64,000 nucleotides of DNA from Serpens sp035497915 (GTDB taxonomy: Bacteria; Pseudomonadota; Gammaproteobacteria; Pseudomonadales; Pseudomonadaceae), in assembly GCF_035497915.1 (NCBI RefSeq), contig NZ_DATJCS010000001.1:16620-80619 (forward strand), read 5' to 3'. Within the stretch, counting starts at the first letter, position 1. Each line of letters begins with the position of its first letter. The position numbers were made by a program, and so were the translations under genes. Shown here piece by piece: positions 7,781 through 16,504 of this stretch. The notes under the pieces were generated by a model, which saw only the letters and a list, made by a program, of their open reading frames with translations, was not told the DNA's origin and searched no databases.

Positions 7781-10700
7781 TCATGCCCTCTCCACGTTGA
7801 CCAGGAAGGATTTGAACTCCGGGGTCTGGGTGTTGCCGTCACCCACGAACGGCGTCAGCGTGTTGGTGATGAAGCCGTTCCTGGCCAGCCCCGAGAACCC
7901 CCAGTGCAGCGGGATGCCCACGTGGTGCACCGTGCGCCCGTCCACCGTGAGCGGGCGGATGCGCTTGGTGACCACCGCCACCGCCTTGATGTAGCCACGG
8001 TTGGACGACACCTTCACGCGGTCGCCGGCGGCGATGCCCAGCTCGCTGGCCAGCGCCTCGCCGATTTCCACGAACTGCTCCGGCTGGGTGATGGCGTTCA
8101 GCCGGCAGTGCTTGGTCCAGAAGTGGAAGTGCTCGGTGAGCCGGTAGGTGGTGGCCGCGTAGGGGAACTCCTCGGCCGTGCCGAACAGCTCCAGGTCGTT
8201 CTTGAACACCCGCGCCGCCGGATTGCTGCGCGCCAGCGGATTTTCCGGGTGCAGCGGGTTGCGGCCGATGGGCGTCTCGAACGGCTCGTAGTGCTCGGGG
8301 AACGGCCCCTCGGCCATCATGTCCACGGCGAAGAAGCGCGCCGTGCCTTCGGGGGTCATGATGAACGGGCTCATGCCCTCCTCCGGCGGCGAGTCGAGCT
8401 TGAAGTCGGGGACATCCGTGCCGGCCCAGCGCGTGCCGTTCCACCACACCAGGCGCTTCTTCACCGGCTCCCAGGGCTGGCCGTCCGGCCTTGCCGAGGC
8501 GCGGTTGTAGAGGATGCGCCGGTTGGCCGGCCAGGCCCAGGCCCAGCCCAGGGTCTGGCCCATGCCGAAGGGATCGGCGTTGTCGCGCCGCGCCATCTGG
8601 TTGCCCTGCTGGGTCCAGGAGCCGGACCAGATCCAGCAGCCGCAGGCGGTGGAACCGTCGGCGCGCAACTGGCCGAAGCCGGCCAGCTGCTCGCCGGCGC
8701 GCACCTCGATCGCGCCGGTGTTCGGGTCCGTCAGGTTGGTCAGCGCCTTGCCGCTGTACTCCATGGCGATCTCTTCGGCGCTGGGCTCGTCGGGGCGTGC
8801 GTAATTCCAGTGCAGGCCGAGGATCGGATCGGGGAATACCCCGCCCTCGCTGCGGTACAGCTCGCGCAGCCGGTGGAACAGGCCGGCCATGATGGCCACA
8901 TCGGTGCGCGCCAGCCCCGGCGGGTCACCGGCCTTCCAGTGCCATTGCAGCCAGCGACCGCTGTTGACCAGCGCGCCGTTCTCCTCGGCGAAGCAGGTGG
9001 TGGGCAGACGGAACACGGTGGTCTGGATGGCCGCCGTGTCGACGTCATTGAACTCGCCGGCGTTGCGCCAGAAGTCGGCCGTCTCGGTCTGCAGCGGATC
9101 CATCACCACCAGATACTTCAGGCGCGCCAGCGCGCCGCTGATCTTGGCCTTGTTGGGGAACGAGCCAATGGGGTTGAAGCCCTGGCAGAAGTAACCGTTG
9201 ATCTGGCCCTGGAACATCATGTCGAACACTTTCAGCACGTCGTAGCCGGGGATATCCAGCTTGGGCAGCCAGTGGTAGGCCCAGTTGTTCTCCGCCGTGG
9301 CGGCGGGGCCGAACCAGGCCTTCATCAGGCTGACGTGGAAGCGTTCGTAGTGTTGCCAGTAGGACAGCTGATTGGGCCGCAGCGGCCGCGGCGCCCGCCC
9401 GGCGATGTAGGCGGCATAGTCCTGCTCGTTGTCCCGGGGCAGGGTCAGGTAGCCGGGCAACAGGTTGGAGAGCAGGCCCAGGTCGGTAAGCCCCTGGATG
9501 TTGGAGTGGCCGCGCAGGGCGTTCATGCCGCCGCCGGGCATGCCGATGTTGCCCAGCAGCAACTGCACCATGGCGCCGCAGCGGATCATCTGCGAGCCGA
9601 CCGTGTGCTGGGTCCAGCCCAGGGCGTACATGATGGTCATGACCTTGCCGGGCGCCGAGGTTTCGGCGACGGTCGTCCAGACTTTGAGCAGGGCGTCCAG
9701 CGGCGTGCCGCAGATGCTGCTGACCAGCTCCGGCGTGTAGCGGCTGTAGTGGGCGCGCAGCAGTTGGTAGACGCAACGCGGGTGCGTCAGGCTCGGGTCG
9801 ATCAGCGCGTAACCGTCCGGGCCGATTTCGTAGTTCCAGCTCGACTTGTCCGGATAGCCGCGCCGTTCGGTGTCGTAGCCGTTGAACAGGCCATTCTCGA
9901 AGCCGAACCCCTCGCGCACGATCAGCGGCAGGTCGGTGTAGTTGCGCACGTACTCGTGCTGGATGCGATCGTTCTCCAGCAGATAGTTGATCAGCCCGCC
10001 GAGAAAGGCGATGTCGGTACCGGTGCGGATCGGCACGTACAGGTCGGCCACCGAGGCCGAACGGTTGAAGCGCGGATCGACGACGATCAGCCGAGCCTTG
10101 TTGTGGGCCTTGGCCTCGGTCACCCACTTGAAGCCGCACGGGTGGGCTTCGGCGGCGTTGCCCCCCATGATCAGGACCAGGTCGGCGTTCTGGATGTCAC
10201 TCCAGTGGTTTGTCATGGCACCGCGGCCAAACGTCGGGGCAAGACCTGCCACCGTCGGGCCGTGTCAGACACGCGCCTGGTTGTCGAACCCCAGCATGCC
10301 GAGGGAGCGCACCACCTTGTGGGTGATGTAGCCGGACTCGTTGGACGACGCCGAGGCCGCCAGGAAGCCGGTACTCAGCCAGCGGTTGACCGTCTGCCCC
10401 TGCTCGTTGCGCTCGATGAAGTGGGCGTCGCGATCGTCCTTCATCAGGCGGGCGATGCGATCCAGGGCATCATTCCAGCTGATCGGCGTCCACTTGTCGC
10501 TGCCGGGCTCGCGCACCTCCGGCTGGGTCAGGCGGTGCGGGCTGTGGACGAAGTCCAGCAGGCCGGCGCCCTTCGGGCATAGGGTGCCCTGGTTGACCGG
10601 GTGATCGGAGTCGCCCTCGATGTGGATGATTTCCTGGCTGACGTTCTTGCCGCCACTGCCCTGGCTGTAGAGGATCAGCCCGCAGCCCACCGAACAGTAC

Positions 10701-10855
10701 GGGCAGGTGTTGCGGGTTTCCCGGGTGCGGGCAAGCTTGAAGTGGCGAATCGATTCGGCGTAGGCGGGTGGCGGAGCCATGCCCAGCGCCGCCAGGCTGG
10801 ATGCCCCAAGGCCGACACCGCAGACCTTGAAGAATTGCCGACGGTTCATGTCCAT
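7781..10855 (-). CDS. fdnG: Formate dehydrogenase-N alpha subunit, selenoprotein
   Basis: The catalytic subunit of periplasmic formate dehydrogenase (formate to CO2), 1024 residues including selenocysteine. It is split by an in-frame TGA at 10265-10267 (codon 197); the flanking ARV-TGA-HGPTVAGLAPTFGRG matches the Sec site of E. coli FdnG (residue 196). The N-terminus MDMNRRQFFK is a twin-arginine export signal ending near AYAE. CPYCSVGCG and TLCPKG bind the [4Fe-4S] cluster, and the rest is the molybdopterin (bis-MGD) domain. The ATG at 10855 follows an AGGAG Shine-Dalgarno. Tools that ignore recoding would report two broken genes. Confidence 0.97.
10232..10267 (-). promoter_or_regulatory. 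bacterial SECIS element in fdnG
   Basis: Directly after the UGA the mRNA folds into a hairpin: GG (10253-10252) pairs with CC (10237-10236), a single bulged U follows (10251), GGCA (10250-10247) pairs with UGCC (10241-10238), and the loop is GGUCU. The bulged U and the GGUCU loop are the SelB-binding features known from E. coli fdhF and fdnG. The distance from UGA to the loop fits the usual 11-14 nt rule approximately. Confidence 0.93.
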
Positions 10856-11072
10856 CACGCATCTCCTGCTCAGGCTGGCCGGTCCCTGCGGTCGTGCGGT
10901 GCCACAGGCTGTGCCGGCAGGCGCGACCTCTGCCGAAGCCGTCACCTCTGGTTAAACAGTAGCCAATGCCGGCCAGTTGGCAATCGACCGGCCGGACGGC
11001 CGTCCCCGCAGGCTCGCAAAGTCATGCCGACAGCCCCTACACTGCGCGTCCATTCAACGGAAGGTCGATGCG

Positions 11073-11366
11073 ATGCGGGTGGAAGGCTTTTTCGAAAGCG
11101 TGGGCGAGGCGCTGGGTACCCTGCTGCGCTGGATCATCGATGGCCTGTACGGGCTGTTCGAGGCGATCGCCGATGCCGGCCGCGGCTTTCTCAACGGCCT
11201 GGCCAACGCCCTGGGCATGGACGCCTCGCTGCTCAGCCTGGCGGCCCTGGTCGTTGGCCTGCTGATCCTGGTATCGGCGGTGCGCGCCCTGCTGCGCCGC
11301 GCCTTCATTTCCGGGGTACTGCTGTTGCTTCTGGGTTTGTGGTTGCTGAGCCTGTTCATCCATTGA
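11073..11366 (+). CDS. Small two-helix membrane protein
   Basis: A 97-residue protein I do not recognise. The first half is amphipathic (FFESVGEALGTLLRWIIDGLYGLFEAIADAGRGFLNGLANALG) and the second half has two hydrophobic segments (SLAALVVGLLILVSAV and ISGVLLLLLGLWLLSLF) split by a basic RALLRRA loop, so it should sit in the inner membrane. I prefer the ATG at 11073; the ATG at 11067 is out of frame, and the in-frame upstream start at 10977 adds polar, non-membrane sequence. It precedes dxs by 74 bp on the same strand; function unknown. Confidence 0.65.
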   Translation: MRVEGFFESVGEALGTLLRWIIDGLYGLFEAIADAGRGFLNGLANALGMDASLLSLAALVVGLLILVSAVRALLRRAFISGVLLLLLGLWLLSLFIH

Positions 11367-11374
11367 CAGGCCGC

Positions 11375-11404
11375 TTGGGCAGGTCTCTCCGCTTCGAGTA
11401 AACT
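11375..11404 (+). promoter_or_regulatory. Possible sigma-70 promoter for dxs
   Basis: TTGGGC (11375-11380) and TAAACT (11399-11404) are 18 bp apart, 37 bp before the dxs ATG. Both boxes are imperfect, so this is only a candidate. Confidence 0.35.
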
Positions 11405-11440
11405 GCGCCGTCTTTTACCTCCAATAAAACGATCAGTCTG

Positions 11441-13324
11441 ATGCCCAAGACGTTCCACGAACTCCCCCGCCAGCGTCCCGCCACGCCCCTGCTCGACCGC
11501 GCCGCAACGCCCGTCGAGCTGCGCCGTCTGAGCGAAGCGGAACTGGAACAACTGGCCGACGAACTGCGCCAGGAACTGCTCTATTGCGTGGGCCAGACCG
11601 GTGGCCACTTCGGCGCCGGACTCGGCGTGATCGAGCTGACCATCGCCCTGCACTACATCTTCGACACGCCGGATGACCGTCTGGTGTGGGACGTGGGCCA
11701 TCAGGCGTATCCGCACAAGATCCTCACCGGCCGCCGCCAGCGCATGTCCACCCTGCGCCAGAAGAACGGCCTGGCCGCCTTCCCGCGCCGCAGCGAGAGC
11801 GAGTACGACACCTTCGGCGTCGGCCACTCCAGCACCAGCATCGGCGCGGCGCTGGGCATGGCCATCGCCAACCGCCTGCGCGGTGAAAAGCGCAAGGCCA
11901 TCGCGGTGATCGGCGACGGCGCGCTGACCGCCGGCATGGCCTTCGAGGCGCTCAACCACGCCCCGGAAGTCGGTGCCGACATGCTGGTGGTGCTCAACGA
12001 CAACGACATGTCGATCTCGCGCAACGTCGGCGGCATGTCCAACTACCTGGCCAAGATTCTTTCCAGCCGCACCTACGCCTCCATGCGCGAGGGCAGCAAG
12101 AAGGTGCTGTCGCGCCTGCCCGGCGCCTGGGAAATCGCCCGCCGCACCGAGGAATACGCCAAGGGCATGCTGGTGCCCGGCACGCTGTTCGAGGAGCTGG
12201 GCTGGAACTACATCGGCCCCATCGACGGCCATGACCTGCCGACGCTGATCGCCACCCTGCGCAACATGCGCGACCTGTCCGGGCCGCAGTTCCTGCACGT
12301 GGTGACCAAGAAGGGCAAGGGCTTCGCCCCGGCCGAGCTGGACCCGATCGCCTGGCACGCCATCAACAAGCTGGAAGACGCGCCCAAGGCGCCGAAGAAA
12401 CCGGCCGGCCCGCGCTATTCCAACGTGTTCGGCCAGTGGCTGTGCGACATGGCCGCCCAGGACTCGCGCCTGCTGGGCATCACCCCGGCCATGAAGGAAG
12501 GCTCCGACCTGGTGGCCTTCAGCGAGCGCTTCCCGGACCGCTACTTCGACGTGGCCATCGCCGAGCAGCACGCCGTGACCCTGGCCGCCGGCATGGCCTG
12601 CGAAGGCGCCAAGCCGGTGGTGGCCATCTACTCCACCTTCCTGCAGCGCGCCTACGACCAGTTGATCCACGACGTGGCGGTGCAGGACCTCGACGTGCTG
12701 TTCGCCATCGACCGCGCCGGCCTGGTCGGCGAGGACGGCCCGACCCACGCCGGCAGCTTCGACCTCTCCTTCCTGCGCTGCATCCCGGGCATGGTCATCA
12801 TGACCCCCAGCGACGAGAACGAGCTGCGCCGCATGCTGACCACCGGCTTCCTGCACAACGGGCCGGCCGCCGTGCGCTACCCGCGCGGCAGCGGCCCGAA
12901 CGCGCCGCTGGAACCCGGTCTGCAGCCCCTGGAAATTGGCAAGGGCGTGGTGCGCCGCCAGGGCACGCGCGTCGCCCTGCTGGCCTTCGGCGTGCAACTG
13001 GCCGAAGCCTTGCGCGTCGGCGAAACCCTGGATGCCACCGTGGTGGACATGCGCTTCGTCAAACCGCTGGACGAGGCGCTGGTGCGCCAGCTGGCCACCG
13101 AGCACGAGCTGCTGGTGACCCTCGAGGAAAACAGCGTCATGGGCGGTGCCGGCAGCGCGGTCAGCGAGTTCCTGGCCAGCGAAGCCACCGTCAAGCCGCT
13201 GCTGCACCTGGGCCTGCCCGACCGCTATGTCGAACACGCCAAGCCCGGTGAAATGCTCGCCGAGTGCGGGCTGGACGAGGCGGGGATCGAAGCGGCGGTA
13301 CGGGCGCGGTTGGGGAAGCTGTAA
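11441..13324 (+). CDS. dxs: 1-deoxy-D-xylulose-5-phosphate synthase
   Basis: A 627-residue thiamine-diphosphate enzyme joining pyruvate and glyceraldehyde 3-phosphate, the first step of the MEP isoprenoid pathway and also a source of thiamine and pyridoxal precursors. Visible motifs: the TPP-binding GDGALTAGMAFEALNHA...NDND, the conserved HVGHQ-like WDVGHQAYPHK, GVGHSSTSIGAALG, the catalytic-Glu segment AIAEQHAVTLAAG, and DRAGLVGEDGPTHAG. Length fits the family. In P. aeruginosa dxs follows xseB and ispA; neither is here, so dxs appears to be a stand-alone unit. Confidence 0.97.
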   Translation: MPKTFHELPRQRPATPLLDRAATPVELRRLSEAELEQLADELRQELLYCVGQTGGHFGAGLGVIELTIALHYIFDTPDDRLVWDVGHQAYPHKILTGRRQRMSTLRQKNGLAAFPRRSESEYDTFGVGHSSTSIGAALGMAIANRLRGEKRKAIAVIGDGALTAGMAFEALNHAPEVGADMLVVLNDNDMSISRNVGGMSNYLAKILSSRTYASMREGSKKVLSRLPGAWEIARRTEEYAKGMLVPGTLFEELGWNYIGPIDGHDLPTLIATLRNMRDLSGPQFLHVVTKKGKGFAPAELDPIAWHAINKLEDAPKAPKKPAGPRYSNVFGQWLCDMAAQDSRLLGITPAMKEGSDLVAFSERFPDRYFDVAIAEQHAVTLAAGMACEGAKPVVAIYSTFLQRAYDQLIHDVAVQDLDVLFAIDRAGLVGEDGPTHAGSFDLSFLRCIPGMVIMTPSDENELRRMLTTGFLHNGPAAVRYPRGSGPNAPLEPGLQPLEIGKGVVRRQGTRVALLAFGVQLAEALRVGETLDATVVDMRFVKPLDEALVRQLATEHELLVTLEENSVMGGAGSAVSEFLASEATVKPLLHLGLPDRYVEHAKPGEMLAECGLDEAGIEAAVRARLGKL

Positions 13325-13354
13325 GGCGGCCGATTCTTTTGCTTCGGTAGTGAC

Positions 13355-13472
13355 TCCCCTTCCCCCTCTCCCCCGGCCCCTCTCCCGCCAGGGGCGAGGG
13401 GAGAAAAGCGGTTGGTGCACGAACTGTCCCCTCTCCCCTCGTGGGAGAGGGCTAGGGAGAGGGGGGGAAGCA
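13355..13472. repeat. CT-rich imperfect inverted repeat downstream of dxs
   Basis: Two pyrimidine/purine tracts, 13355-13402 (cccttccccctctcccc...) and 13427-13472 (ending gagagggggggaag), are imperfect reverse complements around a short centre, and each arm also contains a smaller hairpin (for example ctctcccgccaggggcgagg). This looks like a mobile intergenic palindrome pair. It could also act as the dxs 3' end. No gene is visible in 13325-13557. Confidence 0.6.
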
Positions 13473-13557
13473 GCCCAAGCCCCCTGAATTCCTTTCCATC
13501 CATTCACACCCGCCCCGGCGGCGCTTACCAGTCCCGCCGGCGCTATCGAGCGTTTAG

Positions 13558-14601
13558 ATGTCCCTGCCACGCTTTGCCATTTCCGCCCCCGACGCCGCCA
13601 TCCTCCCGGCCCTGCGCCACGCCATCGACCGCAAGACCAAACCGCTCGGCGCGCTCGGCCAGCTGGAGGCGCTGGCCCTGCAGATCGGCTGGGTGCAGCA
13701 GACGCTGAATCCGCAGCTGACGCGCCCGAGCCTGACCATCTTCGCCGCCGACCACGGCCTGGCCCGCGCCGGCGTCAGCGCCTACCCGGCCGAAGTGACC
13801 CCGCAGATGGTGTTCAACTTCCTCGCCGGCGGCGCCGCCACCAACAGCTTCGCGCGTCAGCACGGCTTCGCCTTCCAGGTGGTGGATGCCGGGGTGAACC
13901 ACGACTTCCCCGCCGACCTGCCGCTGCGCCACGAGAAGATCGCCCACGGCACCGCCAACTGCCTGGAAGGCCCGGCCATGAGTCGCGAACAGGCGCTGCG
14001 CTGCCTGGAAACCGGCCGGCGCATCGCCCACGAGGAAGTGGCCAAGGGCAGCAACCTGCTGGCCTTCGGCGAGATGGGCATCGGCAACACCTCCACCGCC
14101 ACGCTGCTCAGCCACCTGCTGGCCGGCCTGCCGATCGCCGCCTGCACCGGGCGCGGCACCGGCCTGGACGACGCCGGCCTGGCACGCAAGGTCGCCTCCC
14201 TGCAGGCGGTGGCCGAGCGCGTCGGCCCCGGCCCGCATGAGGCGCTCACCGCCCTCGCCGAAGTCGGCGGTTTCGAAGTGGCGATGATGACCGGCGCCAT
14301 GCTCGGCACTGCCGAGAAAGGCGCACTGATCCTGGTCGACGGCTTTATCGCCACGGCCGCGCTGCTGGCCGCCATGCGGATCGCGCCGGCGGTGCGCGAC
14401 TACGCGGTGTTTGGCCATCGCTCCCAGGAAGGCGGCCACCCGCTGCTGCTCGCGCACCTCAACGCCACGCCGCTGCTGCAGCTGGACCTGCGCCTGGGCG
14501 AAGGCAGCGGCGCGGTGCTGGCCTGGCCGCTGCTGCAGGCCGCCTGCGGTTTCCTCAACGAGATGGCCTCGTTCGAATCCGCTGGAGTGTCCGACCGATG
14601 A
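13558..14601 (+). CDS. cobT: Nicotinate-nucleotide:dimethylbenzimidazole phosphoribosyltransferase CobT
   Basis: A 347-residue enzyme that makes alpha-ribazole 5'-phosphate, the lower ligand of B12. Typical segments are TKPLGALGQLE near residue 23, TIFAADHGLARAGVSAYP, the GEMGIGNTSTA turn near residue 178, and the C-terminal RLGEGSGAVLAWPLL that holds the catalytic glutamate. The Shine-Dalgarno upstream is weak. It overlaps cobS by 4 bp (ATGA) and starts a three-gene lower-ligand operon. Confidence 0.95.
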   Translation: MSLPRFAISAPDAAILPALRHAIDRKTKPLGALGQLEALALQIGWVQQTLNPQLTRPSLTIFAADHGLARAGVSAYPAEVTPQMVFNFLAGGAATNSFARQHGFAFQVVDAGVNHDFPADLPLRHEKIAHGTANCLEGPAMSREQALRCLETGRRIAHEEVAKGSNLLAFGEMGIGNTSTATLLSHLLAGLPIAACTGRGTGLDDAGLARKVASLQAVAERVGPGPHEALTALAEVGGFEVAMMTGAMLGTAEKGALILVDGFIATAALLAAMRIAPAVRDYAVFGHRSQEGGHPLLLAHLNATPLLQLDLRLGEGSGAVLAWPLLQAACGFLNEMASFESAGVSDR

Positions 14602-15374
14602 GCGAGCGCTCCGCCCCGCGCCGGGAGATCGACCGCTTCCTGCTCTCGCTGCAGTTCTTCACCCGCGTGCCGATTCCGGCGCGGGTGCCGTACTCCGAGA
14701 ACGAGCTGAACAAGGCGGCGGTCTATTTCCCGCTGATCGGCACGCTGATCGGCGCGGCCTGTGCGCTGGTCTACTGGGGCGCCAGCTTCCTGTGGGACGC
14801 GCCGATTGCCATCTTCCTGAGCATGGCGTTCGGCCTGCTGCTCACCGGCTGCTTCCACGAGGACGGCCTGGCCGACTGCATGGACGGCATGGGTGGCGGC
14901 TGGGACCGCGAGCGCATCCTCGCCATCATGCAGGACTCGCGGCTGGGCACCTACGGTGCCGCCACGCTGCTGGCGGCGCTGGGCGGCAAGCTCCTGCTGC
15001 TGGTGTCGCTGCCCGCCGCGCTGGTGATTCCGCTGCTGATCCTCGCCCACGCGGTCAGCCGGCTGAACGCGGCGACCATGATGCTCACCGAGTCCTACGC
15101 GCGCCCGGAAGGCAAGGCCAAGCCGCTGGCGGTGCGCATTTCGCTGTTCGGCCTGCTGATCGCCGCTGCGCTGGCCCTGGCTCCGTTCCTGTGGATCGAG
15201 CTGCCGCCGCTGCTGTGGCTGGCGCTGCTGCCGCTGATTCCCCTGCGCCTGTGGTTCGCCCGCTGGCTGCGCAAGTGGATCGGTGGCTTCACCGGCGACT
15301 GCCTCGGCGCGCTGCAGCAGCTGAGCGAGCTGACCTTCCTGCTCGGGGCCTTGGCGCTGTGCCGCTTTATCTGA
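14598..15374 (+). CDS. cobS: Adenosylcobinamide-GDP ribazoletransferase (cobalamin synthase)
   Basis: A 258-residue integral membrane enzyme (CobS/CobV) that joins adenosylcobinamide-GDP to alpha-ribazole phosphate. It shows LSLQFFTRVPIP at the start, LPLIGTLIGA-like YFPLIGTLIGAACAL, and the metal-binding GLADCMDGMGGGWDRERILAIMQDSRLGTYG region, followed by several hydrophobic helices. Coupled to cobT at its start and to cobC at its end. Confidence 0.95.
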   Translation: MSERSAPRREIDRFLLSLQFFTRVPIPARVPYSENELNKAAVYFPLIGTLIGAACALVYWGASFLWDAPIAIFLSMAFGLLLTGCFHEDGLADCMDGMGGGWDRERILAIMQDSRLGTYGAATLLAALGGKLLLLVSLPAALVIPLLILAHAVSRLNAATMMLTESYARPEGKAKPLAVRISLFGLLIAAALALAPFLWIELPPLLWLALLPLIPLRLWFARWLRKWIGGFTGDCLGALQQLSELTFLLGALALCRFI

Positions 15375-15883
15375 TCCGCCACACCCGCGTGGGCTGCCCG
15401 CCGGGGCTGTGTTACGGACAGCTGGATGTGCCGCTGGCGGACGGCTTCGCGGACGAGGCCCAGGCCGTGCGAGGAGCACTGTTGCAGCAATTCCCCAACG
15501 GCCTGCCGCCGGTATGGAGTAGCCCAAGCCTGCGCTGCCGCACACTGGCCGATGCTCTGGGCGAGCCGTATCGCACCGATGCGCGGCTGATGGAGCTGAA
15601 CTTCGGCGCCTGGGAAGGACGCAGCTGGGCCGAGCTGGACTCCCCGGAAGCGCGTCACTGGGGCGACCACTGGCAGAGCGCTGCACCGCCCGCTGGCGAA
15701 TCCCTGCCCGAGCTGCTGGCCCGGCTGCGGGGGTTCCTCGCGGAGATCGAAACCGGCGACGCGCTGCTGATCACCCACGCCGGGCCGATCCGCGCCCTGC
15801 ATCATCTGCTGCTCGGCGAACCCCTGGAAACGGCGTTTCGCCGTCCGGTGGGTTATGGCGAGCTGCTGCGGCTGGGAAGCTGA
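15359..15883 (+). CDS. cobC: Alpha-ribazole phosphatase (histidine phosphatase family)
   Basis: A 174-residue phosphatase removing the 5'-phosphate from the B12 lower ligand. The phosphohistidine motif LIRHTRVG is almost at the N-terminus, MELNFGAWEGRSW supplies the second conserved block, and LLITHAGPIRALHHL the second catalytic histidine. The best start is GTG at 15359, giving PLYLIRH at once and a 16-bp overlap with the end of cobS. ATG-only gene finding would miss or lengthen this gene, because the same reading frame runs far back through cobS. Confidence 0.9.
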   Translation: MPLYLIRHTRVGCPPGLCYGQLDVPLADGFADEAQAVRGALLQQFPNGLPPVWSSPSLRCRTLADALGEPYRTDARLMELNFGAWEGRSWAELDSPEARHWGDHWQSAAPPAGESLPELLARLRGFLAEIETGDALLITHAGPIRALHHLLLGEPLETAFRRPVGYGELLRLGS

Positions 15884-15916
15884 ACCGTCGGCCCATCGCT
15901 GCGGTTGACGTCCCTC

Positions 15917-16001
15917 GGCCGGCATAAAGCCGGCCCTACAGGTTCCAGGCAACACCCGTGGAGCCGCACCGCGCCCCTGTAGGGCCGGGTTTATCCCGGC
16001 C
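15917..16001. repeat. Inverted pair of REP-like palindromes (family A)
   Basis: Two family-A units face each other (15917-15940, with GGCATAAAGCC at its core, and 15978-16001, with GGGTTTATCCC). Together with the next repeat they fill most of the 338-bp gap between cobC and the riboswitch, where I see no gene. Confidence 0.85.
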
Positions 16002-16039
16002 GGGGACCGCAGCCAGGGTGCCGGCCCTCCGCACTGACC

Positions 16040-16111
16040 TGTGGGAGCGAATTCATTCGCGAGCTTTTGCGTCGGCCCGCACAAAAGCTCGCGGACAAGT
16101 CCGCTCCCACA
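16040..16111. repeat. REP-like hairpin (family B)
   Basis: A 72-nt imperfect palindrome opening with TGTGGGAGCGAATTCATTCG and closing with GGACAAGTCCGCTCCCACA. This is the GTGGGAGCGnnTTnnnnCGC unit familiar from pseudomonad intergenic regions. Related copies are at 24478, 24569 and 29298. Confidence 0.85.
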
Positions 16112-16221
16112 AAAAACACCGCCGCGCACAAACCCCGCCGCTCGGGCATTGCCCGGCCATTCTTAACGCCGGTCATTGCCTCCCATCGCCCCGCCCGTTA
16201 TGGTGCGCGCGTTTTTCTTGT

Positions 16222-16425
16222 CGGTGCGCAAGCGTTTTTGCGTTAAACGGGAAGCCGGTGGCGCTCTTAGGAGCCATCCCGGCACTGCCCCCGCAACGGT
16301 GAATGACCGCCCTCTCGGGCAGCGACTCCTACAGCCACTGGGAATTTTCCTGGGAAGGCGGAGTCGTCAGGGTCATGAGTCCGGAGACCGGCCGACGGGA
16401 AGCGACTGGTGTTGCGGAGGGCGGC
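16222..16425 (+). ncRNA. Cobalamin riboswitch
   Basis: The leader of btuB contains the conserved blocks of the adenosylcobalamin aptamer in order: AAACGGGAAGCCGGTG (from 16245), CCGGCACTGCCCCCGCAACG with GGTGA (from 16279), the B12-box core CAGCCACTGGGAA (from 16332), and AGTCCGGAGACCGGCC (from 16379). It should reduce expression of the downstream B12 uptake genes when cobalamin is plentiful. Edges are approximate. Confidence 0.95.
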
Positions 16426-16469
16426 ACCGTCAAGCGCTGTCTCCGCGTCCGCGCTTGTGATCCTGCCCT

Positions 16470-16494
16470 CCTCAAAAGCATTGATCTTTTGAGG
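16470..16494 (+). promoter_or_regulatory. SD-sequestering hairpin, likely riboswitch output
   Basis: A perfect 9-bp stem (CCTCAAAAG 16470-16478 with CTTTTGAGG 16486-16494) with loop CATTGAT. The GAGG of its 3' arm is the Shine-Dalgarno of btuB, 10 nt before the ATG. There is no U-tract, so I read it as translational control rather than a terminator. Confidence 0.7.
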
Positions 16495-16504
16495 AATTCT
16501 CCTG

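Noticed and set aside
10265..10267. TGA in fdnG as a nonsense mutation or split gene
   Set aside because: Context matches the known Sec site, a SECIS hairpin follows, and selA/selB/tRNA-Sec are adjacent.
7601..10582. A very long open frame (about 990 codons) on the plus strand opposite fdnG/fdnH
   Set aside because: It is an antisense shadow: the opposite strand encodes fdnG and fdnH with full motifs, and the antisense translation is low-complexity, rich in Ala, Gly, Arg, Val and His, as expected from GC-rich codon bias.
10856..11072. Sigma-54 promoter before fdnG (TGGC...TTGG near 10970)
   Set aside because: Spacing between the GG and GC elements is wrong by two bases, so no sigma-54 call is made; the rest of this gap shows nothing clear.
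11054..13570. An 838-codon frame antisense to dxs
   Set aside because: dxs has every expected motif on the plus strand; the antisense reading has no recognisable domain.
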